Below are positions 57,164-64,000 of a stretch of 64,000 nt of DNA, piece after piece. Made by a program: the position numbers and the translations under genes. The DNA is taken from the NCBI GenBank assembly GCA_030386875.1, contig CM059578.1, positions 19,515,009 through 19,579,008 on the forward strand. The letters are read 5' to 3'. Each line of letters starts with the position of its first letter. Within the stretch, counting starts at the first letter, position 1. The stretch comes from Morinoia aosen. Taxonomy: Eukaryota; Arthropoda; Malacostraca; Amphipoda; Talitridae. The notes under the pieces were generated by a model. It searched no databases and was not told the DNA's origin. It saw nothing but the letters and a program-made list of their open reading frames with translations.

Positions 57164-59443
57164 CTAGTAATCTGATAGGAAGTGAGACTCAAGACTTTTT
57201 TTGAATACCTTATAAGAATTACTTTCACGGATCTCCGCAGGTATTGAGTTCCAAGTTTTAGTTCCAACGAAGAGGATACTGTGTTGTGACCGAGCCTTTG
57301 AGTAATAAGGACGCATGAATTTACTTCTATTTCGGGTTAGATGGTCGTGATGACCAGTTTGCGTAGTTAATAGTTGTTTTAGGCTATTGTCGCCATCATT
57401 TGTTAATGTTTTGTAAATGAAATTGCAAATGGAGATTTTGTAGAGATCCGAGAGCTTAAGTATTCGTAAATTTTTGAATGAGTCATTTGTGTGAGCATTA
57501 TATTCTAGATTCTTTATCGCTCTTATGGCTCTTTTTTGTAGGGTAAAAATTTTGTTGGTTTTATTTTTATCAGTTCCGTGCCATGCTTCTATTCCGTATT
57601 GCAAGTATGATGAAATGAGCGTTCGGTAGAGCATTTGTAAGGCTGTTTCAGGCAGGAAATTCTTAACTTTATTTAGGATTCCGATAGATTTTGATAATTT
57701 AGAACTAATATGAGCGATGTGCTCTTTAAAGGTTAGATGTTTGTCTATTATGATGCCGAGGAATTTACTTGAGTTGGTTTCTTCGATTTCACCTTCGCCA
57801 ATTTGAATGCGTGGGAGAGATATATTTTTCTTGTATGAGAATGTAATATATTTTGTTTTATCGATATTAAGGCTTATTTTATTAGCTTTAAGCCACAATG
57901 AAACCTTATGAAGTTCATTATTTATACGCTCCGCCATCCTAGAGGGATTTTGGTCTGGAAGGACCGCAGAAAGGGTACTGTCATCGGCAAAAAGTATGAA
58001 TTTGAAGAATGATGTAGATTTAATGATATCATTGATAAAAATTAGAAATAAGAGAGGCCCAAGAACAGATCCTTGTGGAACCCCATGGCTAATTGTCTGT
58101 GGGTCTGATTTTGCGTCGTCAATGACAACGTATTGTTTCCGATTTGTTAAGTATGATCTAAACCAATCATGGGCAGCCCCTCGAATGCCATAACAATGTA
58201 GTTTCGAGAGTAGTACGTTATGGTCCACACAATCGAATGCTTTTCGAAAGTCAAGAAATACGGAGAAAACAAGCTTTCCTTCATCTATATTAGAATAAAG
58301 GTATTGCAAATGATTTAATACAGCTTGTGTCGTAGATTTCTTAGAACGAAAACCGTATTGTTTGTCGTAGAGGAAAGATTTTTGTTCAAAATACGAATAC
58401 ACTTTTTTATACACAATTTTCTCGAATATTTTGCTAATAATTGGTAGTACAGAGATAGGTCTATAATTGTTAACGCAGTTTTTATCACCATTTTTATAAA
58501 TAGGGGTGACTCTCGCAATTTTGAAAGAGTTGGGGAAGATACCTTGAGAAAGGGATTGGTTGATAATATAAGATATGCACGGTGCTATTATATCAGCTAT
58601 AGCCTTAAGAACTTTAGCCGAAAAATTTTTCAATCCACTTGATTTATTTTTCAAGTTGTTTATGCACGTAATTACATCGGAGGGATTAGTTGGCGTGAAA
58701 AAGAAAGAATTAGGTTCACGGACATGGTCCATGTATTGCAAGTGGTCTCTAGGTTCACTGAAGACACTATCGGCTATATTTTTTCCTATGTTTACAAAAA
58801 AGTTGTTAAACACAGTTGCAATATCTTTTTTCTCGTGGTATTTTACATTTTCGTGAACGACGGACTCAATTGTTTTCGTAGTATTATTATTCGGTTTATA
58901 GCATGAATTAAGCAGGCGCCAAGTTTTTTTAATATCAGTTTTGTATTCAGTAAATTTGCGCGTGAAGTAGTCTCGTTTTGAGGATCGTATTTGATTTGTC
59001 ACATGATTCCTGAATCTGTTATACGTTACTTTAGATATTCGCCCTTCGTATAGTAAGGCTAGGTACGCTTGACGTTTCTTTATATTGATCACGATATCTT
59101 CAGTAATCCAGGGCTTTTGTATATTTTTCGGCGTAATTGCGCGGGTGATTATTGGACAGCACTGGTTATATGCGGTCGTTATAATTTCAGTTAAATTTAG
59201 TATTGCTTCATCAATATTAATCGCATTATTGTCCCGTTCATAGACGTCTAATGATGGCATTAATTCTTCTAGAACAGTTCGCATTGTTCCCAAGTTGTAT
59301 TCGTTTACACAACGAAATGAATAAGTATCAGCCTGTGGGCTGGAACAAGGATTATAGACATTTTTCTTGATGAGAAACACCGGGAAATGGTCAGATAAGT
59401 CAGAAATTATTATTCCGGTAAGAAAATCAGTCGGATCTAACAT
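57164..59443 (-). CDS. LINE reverse transcriptase (ORF2, C-terminal 759 residues)
   Basis: This part performs target-primed reverse transcription. It starts with the end of the endonuclease domain (SDLSDHFPVF near residue 15). RT motifs follow in order: RVTPIYKNGD and NNYRPISVLP, QYGFRSKKST, FSVFLDFRKAFDCVDHNVLL (motif A), SHGVPQGSVLGPLLFLIFIN (motif B), FILFADDSTL (catalytic motif C) and FLGIIIDKHLTFKEHI. The C-terminal TKTWNSIPAEIRESNSYKVF is typical of the superfamily. The Met at 59443 is internal; translation would normally come from the endonuclease frame. It is fully open for 759 codons, so the copy is young. Confidence 0.9.
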   Translation of the reverse strand: MLDPTDFLTGIIISDLSDHFPVFLIKKNVYNPCSSPQADTYSFRCVNEYNLGTMRTVLEELMPSLDVYERDNNAINIDEAILNLTEIITTAYNQCCPIITRAITPKNIQKPWITEDIVINIKKRQAYLALLYEGRISKVTYNRFRNHVTNQIRSSKRDYFTRKFTEYKTDIKKTWRLLNSCYKPNNNTTKTIESVVHENVKYHEKKDIATVFNNFFVNIGKNIADSVFSEPRDHLQYMDHVREPNSFFFTPTNPSDVITCINNLKNKSSGLKNFSAKVLKAIADIIAPCISYIINQSLSQGIFPNSFKIARVTPIYKNGDKNCVNNYRPISVLPIISKIFEKIVYKKVYSYFEQKSFLYDKQYGFRSKKSTTQAVLNHLQYLYSNIDEGKLVFSVFLDFRKAFDCVDHNVLLSKLHCYGIRGAAHDWFRSYLTNRKQYVVIDDAKSDPQTISHGVPQGSVLGPLLFLIFINDIIKSTSFFKFILFADDSTLSAVLPDQNPSRMAERINNELHKVSLWLKANKISLNIDKTKYITFSYKKNISLPRIQIGEGEIEETNSSKFLGIIIDKHLTFKEHIAHISSKLSKSIGILNKVKNFLPETALQMLYRTLISSYLQYGIEAWHGTDKNKTNKIFTLQKRAIRAIKNLEYNAHTNDSFKNLRILKLSDLYKISICNFIYKTLTNDGDNSLKQLLTTQTGHHDHLTRNRSKFMRPYYSKARSQHSILFVGTKTWNSIPAEIRESNSYKVFKKSLESHFLSDY

Positions 59444-60168
59444 AAAAATATTATCGAGTAACGTAGCCGATTCAGAAGCAACACGTGTAGGTTTCGTGAT
59501 GATTGGAAGGAGCTAGATTGAAAAACATTTATGAAGTTTGAGATTTGCTCACAGCTATCATATTGTAGAAGATCGTAGTTGAAATCCCCGCAGATTATTA
59601 TGTCATTATATAGAGACTTGTGGAACTGAGATATAATGCTTTGAAGCTCGTTCAGGAAAGAGACGTTACAAGCTGTTGGGGGTCTATATACTGTCCCAAG
59701 CATAATCCGTTTGCCATTTTTCGTTAGTTCTATAAATAAGGTCTCAATATGTTCACGATTCATAGTTGCACTTAAAATGACTTTCGAAGATATATGTTTA
59801 GATATGTACGTACTGATGCCACCACCACGTTTGTTACTACGGAGTGAATGATGGCTACAATAGTTTTGAATTTGAATCAGGTCTTTAGATGAGTCGTCTA
59901 GCCAACTTTCGGTGAAACTGAGAACATCAAAATTGCTGTTCAGCTCAGTGATAGTACAAGATATTTCATCTATTTTCGGATAAATGGATTTACAGTTCCA
60001 ACATGATAGAGAAAAATCGTTACAGGTCTTCCTCATCGATTCATTGAATTTTTTAATATTTAGGTATTTACAGTTTCCAGTTTCATTTAGGTTTGGGTGC
60101 AGTCTGTTCAAATGATTGAGATCTGGATCAATATTGTCGAATATGTCAACATGGTCAGTCATTAGCAT
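59437..60168 (-). CDS. LINE endonuclease (ORF2, N-terminal part, frameshifted)
   Basis: This is the nicking endonuclease of the LINE. Motifs: SLSCWNCKSIYPKIDEI, LSFTESWLDDSS (catalytic Glu), RGGGISTYIS, MLGTVYRPPTACN and IIICGDFNYDLLQ (catalytic D and N). The true continuation, LPIITKPTRVASESATLLDN, lies in the frame of the RT part, so one frameshift near 59505-59520 separates them and the last 25 residues of this frame are out of register. The ATG at 60168 is the first in frame but lies close to the domain; the real start may be upstream. Confidence 0.8.
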   Translation of the reverse strand: MLMTDHVDIFDNIDPDLNHLNRLHPNLNETGNCKYLNIKKFNESMRKTCNDFSLSCWNCKSIYPKIDEISCTITELNSNFDVLSFTESWLDDSSKDLIQIQNYCSHHSLRSNKRGGGISTYISKHISSKVILSATMNREHIETLFIELTKNGKRIMLGTVYRPPTACNVSFLNELQSIISQFHKSLYNDIIICGDFNYDLLQYDSCEQISNFINVFQSSSFQSSRNLHVLLLNRLRYSIIFLC

Positions 60169-60170
60169 TA

Positions 60171-60763
60171 AGAGACAGTAAGTAAAATGTAACGTAAAAA
60201 TAAAAATGATAAAAACTACAGGATCAAGGTAAAAATAAGGACATTCCTACTTAGAATTAAACTAAAAAAAAAGAGAAACTAAAAACACACAGATTATTAG
60301 TCTAAATTGTTTAAAACCTAGTATGATTTCATAAGGCTAGCGCAAATTCAGTCCATGAGCAGGAACATTAGGGATCATAAATGGCAAATAATGAAGTTAC
60401 AAGGCTGTTGTACCAGTGGTTTCCGCATATAACACTTATAAGATGTAGCAAGGACGAAATGGATTTAAAAACGAAGTGACAGTGAAGTTATTTATGGAAT
60501 TTAAAAAATCTTGACTATCTAAATTGTTTCCAGATTTAGAAACACATACACGAGTTAAGTCTGAACAGCAAGTTCGGTATGAGTATTCGATAAAAAAGAG
60601 AAAGAAAGAAATTGAAAAACAATTTAGTAAGCAGCAAAACAAGGCTGTAAGGTCGACGTAGATGCCTTGAAGAGGTGAAGGTAATTCAATCAAAAATCAA
60701 GAAGAAAACATGTGGACAGATATCAAAATAATATTAAACTCAATACGTCAGTCTAAAAAAATA
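60171..60763 (-). other. LINE 5' region or 3' untranslated region of the host gene
   Basis: No recognised gene. An 85-residue minus-strand frame (60436-60693), rich in Phe and Cys, has no family resemblance. No AATAAA is seen close to the stop at 60764. Confidence 0.35.
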
Positions 60764-60940
60764 CTAATCACGAATAATTTCCTCTGAGGACTTGCCGACA
60801 TGTTGCAGCAAGTACTTGTCTAGTTCTTCAGGTGTATTGATGGTTAGAGACCTCTGAGTTACTTGGCCGGGTATCTTTGGAGAGAAGACGTTGATATTGC
60901 CATCGAAACTTCTTGCGGGTCCTATTTGTATTGGATGACT
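60764..60940 (-). CDS. Candidate terminal exon of a host gene, unknown function
   Basis: On the minus strand an acceptor-like GATTGATTAATTTCAG (ending at 60941) is followed by 58 open codons and a TAG at 60764. The peptide begins SHPIQIGPARSFDGNINVFS, continues PKIPGQVTQRSLTINTPEEL and ends DKYLLQHVGKSSEEIIRD. The composition is soluble, mixed charged and non-repetitive, unlike the surrounding TE debris, and the other two frames contain stops. The ORF has no Met near its start, consistent with an internal or last exon. The protein family is not recognised. Upstream exons would lie beyond 61 kb, with the tandem arrays in an intron. Confidence 0.45.
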   Translation of the reverse strand, partial: SHPIQIGPARSFDGNINVFSPKIPGQVTQRSLTINTPEELDKYLLQHVGKSSEEIIRD

Positions 60941-61369
60941 CTGAAATTAATCAATCATTAACACAAGGTTGGGAGACATTACCAAATACATCTGGGCAAG
61001 TGTGAGAAATTAGATCATTTATTATTCAACTTTTCAACATTACAAAACCTTTCCAGAATATCATGGTAAGAACAATGATAAGAAATTCACTTTGCATATT
61101 TTTATTGATTAATTGTCAATAGTTGAAAAATTCACTAACTCTGTAGTCTATAAAAAAGCAATATTTTGATGTACAAACATCTTCAGGCTGAAAATACATA
61201 TAAAAACACATACAGTCACAATGATAAAGTGCAAATCTAATACCCAAAGCTACATCCGACAGAGTGATAATTTTGAAAATGACAGCACTGGAAAATGATT
61301 AGAAGCAAAACTTGTACCACATTAATAAGTGCTGGTGAGACTATATCTTTTTACTTTATAATTAAAAAC

Positions 61370-62160
61370 TCAGGTTTTATTTCGAAAAGCTCGGGTTACA
61401 TTTCGAAAAGCTGTAATTTCATTTTAAAAAGCTCTGATTTCATTTCAGAAAGCTCTGATTTCATTTCAAAAAGCTCTGATTTCATTTCAGAAAGCTCTGA
61501 TTTCATTTCAAAAAGCTCTGATTTTTTTTCAAAAAGCTCTGATTTTTTTTCAAAAAGCTCAGATTTTTTTTCAAAAAGCTCAGATTTTTTTTCAAAAAGC
61601 TCAGATTTTTTTTCAAAAAGCTCAGATTTTTTTTCAAAAAGCTCTGATTTCATTTCAAAAAGCTCTGATTTCATTTCAAAAAGCTCTGATTTCATTTCAA
61701 AAAGCTCTGATTTCATATCAAAAAGCTCTGATTTCATTTCAAAAAGCTCTGATTTCATTTCAAAAAGCTCTGATTTCATTTCAAAAAGCTCTGATTTCAT
61801 TTCAAAAAGCTCTGATTTCATTTCAAAAAGCTCTGATTTCATTTCAAAAAGCTCTGATTTCATTTCAAAAAGCTCTGATTTCATTTCAAAAAGCTCTGAT
61901 TTTTTTTCAAAAAGCTCTGATTTCATTTCCAAAAGCTCTGATTTCATTTCAAAAAGCTCTGATTTCATTTCAAAAAGCTCTGATTTTGTTTCAAAAAGCT
62001 CTGATTTTGTTTCAAAAAGCTCTGATTTTGTTTCAAAAAGCTCTGATTTCATTTCAAAAAGCTCTAATTTAATTTCAATAAGCTCTGATTTTGTTTCAAA
62101 AAGCTCTGATTTTGTTTCAAAAAGCTCTGATTTTGTTTCAAAAAGCTCAGGTTTTTTAAC
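61370..62160. repeat. Tandem array 1, about 37 units of 21 bp
   Basis: The unit is AAAAGCTCTGATTTCATTTCA, with variants carrying TTTTTTTTC, TTTTGTTTC or CTCAGATTT that occur in runs, showing local amplification of variants. Because 21 is a multiple of 3, frames stay open on both strands (plus: repeats of ISKSSDF; minus: repeats of FEMKSEL), so the 513- and 266-residue frames are best seen as by-products. No conserved start, signal or non-repeat domain supports a protein. Confidence 0.9.
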
Positions 62161-62184
62161 TAGGTCACATATTATTTTGAAAAA

Positions 62185-62880
62185 TCTCAAGTTCAATATG
62201 AAAAAACCTCAGGTTCACTGTATGAAATCTCAGGTTCAATGTAAGAAATCTCAGGTTCAATGTAAAAAACGTCAGGTTCAATGTAAAAAACGTCAGGTTC
62301 AATGTAAAAAACGTCAGTTTCAATGCAAAAAACCTCAGGTTCAATGTAAAAAACCTCAGGTTCAATGTAAAACACTCAGGTTCAATGTAAAAAACCTGAG
62401 GTTCAATGTAAAAAACCTCAGGTTCAATGTAAAAAACATCAGGTTCAATGTAAAAAACATCAGGTTCAGTGTAAAAAACAATGTAAAAAACCTCAGGTGC
62501 AATGTAAAAAAGGTCAAGTTCAATGTAAAAAAGGTCAAGTTCAATGTAAAAAAGGTCAAGTTCAATGTAAAAAAGGTCAAATTCAATGTAAAAAAGGTCA
62601 TGTTCAATGTAAAAAAGGTCAAGTTCAATGTAAAAAAGGTCAAGTTCAATGTAAAAAAGATCAAGTTCAATGTAAAAAAGGTCAAGTTCAATGTAAAAAA
62701 GGTCAAGTTCAATGTAAAAAAGGTCAATTACAATGTAAAAAAGTTCAAGTTTAATGTAAAAAAGTTCAAGTTTAATTTAAAAATTCTCAAGTTTAATTTT
62801 AAATGCTCAAGTTTAACTTCAAATGCTCAAGTCTAATTTTAAAATGCTCAAGTTGATTTGAAAAATCTGAAGTTGATTTA
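62185..62880. repeat. Tandem array 2, about 30 units of 21 bp
   Basis: The unit is GTTCAATGTAAAAAAGGTCAA, with a first half carrying CCTCAG or CGTCAG and a second half carrying GGTCAA. Units decay at the right end (AAGTTTAATTTTAAATGCTC). Array 1 and array 2 have the same period, and the decayed right edge has mixed features of both, suggesting one ancestral unit. Frames on both strands (QCKKGQV, FFTLNLT) are by-products. Confidence 0.9.
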
Positions 62881-63429
62881 AAAAAAGCTCAAGTTCAATT
62901 TAAAGCACCCAATTTTGACATGAAAAAGGTCTGGTGTTATTTATAAAAGAACAAGTACATAGGTATAGGTAAACAATTTTAGAAACATTAGATTTTCAAA
63001 ATAATTTTATCTGTTTAAAATATACTTGACAAATTTTTAATTATGACCTGAATTGAATTAAACTTGAGCTTTTTAAAATAGAACTTGAGCTTTTTATAAG
63101 CATAAATAAAAAAGTGTAGGTAACAGTATTGCTCTAGGTGTAATACTAAAAAATATGTTAATACTGTTATCTAACCTTACTAAAGTAGTACATATTGCTG
63201 TGGTACAAATTTAGTTTCTAATTATTTTCTTGTGCTATCATTTCTAAAATTATTGATTTGTCTGATGTAGCTTTGAGTATTAGATTAGCATTTTATCAGT
63301 GTCTGAAAATATTTTTATGTATCATTTTATCCTGAACATGATGTTCCTATTTTAAAATGTCACTTTTTATAGAATACAGAGTTAGAGAATTTTTCAGCAA
63401 TTGACATTGTTTCAATAATAATATGTTGA

Positions 63430-63992
63430 GCAAATTTGGTAAATCTGAAGGACATGACAGTTGTCGATTTTCCACTTTTTGGTGCCTGAACCTAATGAAT
63501 TGAATCAAAATAAACAAGTTTTCTTCTATGCACTTTTCGTCTCAAATGAATATTTTACGATTCATAGCGGTAAGTTTAGTTTCGTCATTGATGACGAATG
63601 CGCTCGAATTAACAGCTACTCATCGATTTTCGAATTTTTGTTGCTTGAAACATGGTAATAACATCGAAATAAACAACTTTTCTTCTATACACTTTTTTCG
63701 TCAAATGAGTATTTAACGAGGTATAGCGGTAGGTTTGGTTTCGTCTTTCAAGACAGAGCGCTGGAAGCGAGACGCCATTGCAGTATTGCCATACAACTCG
63801 ATCAAAGAATTTCTTTCCGCTTCAAAGACTGGAGTTGCGGTAAGTCATTTACCGCTATAACTAATAAAATACTCACTTGAGACGAAAAGTGCATAGAAGA
63901 AAACTAGTTTATTTTGGTGTCATTAGCCATGTTTAGGCATTACAATTTGCAAAATCGACAACTGTCATGTCCTTCAGATTTACCGCAAATTT
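63430..63992. repeat. Foldback element of about 560 bp
   Basis: Outer arms AAATCTGAAGGACATGACAG and TGTCGATTTT match their inverse at 63945-63985, and inner arms TTTTCTTCTATGCACTTTTC and TTACGATTCATAGCGGTAA match their inverse at 63845-63915. Each arm totals about 130 bp. It ends a few bases before the window edge, so the target duplication cannot be tested. The frames at 63461-63716 are not genes. Confidence 0.75.
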
Positions 63993-64000
63993 ATTACTAC

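Larger units (their letters stand above)
56768..60170 (-). mobile_element. Near-complete Jockey/CR1-superfamily LINE
   Basis: An apurinic-type endonuclease and a reverse transcriptase lie on the minus strand, with a single frameshift between them. The 3' end carries a 9-bp tandem tail (AATTGTTTA units, seen as AATTTAAAC at 56769-56796), the short-repeat 3' terminus seen in several CR1/L2-like LINEs. The 5' end is not defined and no ORF1 was recognised upstream to 60750. The RT has FADD rather than YADD and no RNase H. Clade placement within the superfamily (L2, Daphne, Rex1 and others) is not resolved. Confidence 0.85.
61098..63425. mobile_element. Inverted-repeat-flanked block containing two 21-bp arrays
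   Basis: About 180 bp at 61098-61280 (TAGTCTATAAAAAAGC, ATGTACAAACATCTTCAGG, ATCTAATACCCAAAGCTACA) recurs inverted at 63240-63425 (TGATGTAGCTTTGAGTATTAG, TTTTTATAGAATACAGAGTT). Between lie the arrays at 61370-62160 and 62185-62880. The block may be one long foldback element whose interior expanded. No target duplication was identified. Confidence 0.55.

Noticed and set aside
61396-62196. 266-residue minus-strand frame with FEMKSEL repeats
   Set aside because: Mirror by-product of the same array.
61295-62836. 513-residue open frame with ISKSSDF and QCKKGQV repeats
   Set aside because: It is produced by 21-bp tandem arrays that are open on both strands; there is no non-repeat domain and the frame changes register within array 2.
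61370-62880. CRISPR-like regular repeats
   Set aside because: Units are contiguous with no unique spacers, and the genome is eukaryotic.

Overview
This is a eukaryotic, almost certainly insect or other arthropod, nuclear DNA window. It is AT-rich, has no operons, carries TTA and GGAC microsatellites, and consists almost entirely of nested transposable elements (TEs), most of them dead. The TE families seen (hAT/DUF4371-type, DUF4817-type IS630/mariner-like, PIF/Harbinger, piggyBac, Penelope-like, Gmr1-like Ty3/gypsy, Jockey/CR1-superfamily LINE) are all common in insect genomes. The species cannot be named from the sequence. Only one reasonable host coding exon was found (60764-60940, minus strand), with a much weaker candidate at 19533-19783. 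All identifications come from reading motifs; no database search was run. || Layout. 1-430: two copies of a SINE-like repeat. 700-1060: TTGA/GGATTAA minisatellite and a CCGGGG-rich block. 1623-8796: one minus-strand hAT-type transposase relic split by three later insertions: a 511-bp TTAA-flanked MITE, a 4.1-kb foldback hAT-like element with an exact 8-bp target duplication, and a 540-bp long-TIR element with an exact 8-bp duplication. The 4.1-kb element itself contains a 1.15-kb palindrome with hammerhead-ribozyme-like motifs in both arms and a SINE. 9360-9895: 5' end of a dead piggyBac. 10489-11472: a roughly 1-kb long-TIR DNA element, with relatives at 17.7-18.3, 25.8-26.4 and 38.1-38.4 kb. 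13981-14381: Harbinger-type MITE. 14392-16880: minus-strand Ty3/gypsy relic in which integrase directly follows protease (Gmr1-like order). 20.3-21.5 kb and 44.06-44.56 kb: hAT-like ends with GACTCC repeats. 21.5-25.0 kb: exploded DUF4817 transposase, filled with foldbacks. || 26849-37613: a TA-flanked DNA element interrupted by a complete, young LTR retrotransposon (two 1663-bp LTRs, CTGA target duplication) whose 6.3-kb interior has no coding capacity (LARD-like). 38.86-39.5 kb: C-terminus of a second DUF4817 transposase, interrupted by a Harbinger exon. 45.7-46.26 kb: a palindrome built from tRNA-like promoter units plus a third copy. 48.1 kb: Penelope-type reverse transcriptase fragment. 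48.6 kb: small TTAA MITE. 50.3-54.9 kb: four more SINE copies, one inside a 1.87-kb hAT-like element. 56.77-60.17 kb: nearly intact minus-strand LINE with one frameshift. 60.76-60.94 kb: candidate terminal host exon. 61.1-63.4 kb: two large 21-bp tandem arrays between inverted repeats. 63.43-63.99 kb: foldback element at the window edge. || The elements do not form a pathway. They record successive insertions whose relative ages can be ordered from the nesting. The youngest by sequence appear to be the LTR element (LTRs differ at about 11 positions counted by eye) and the LINE.
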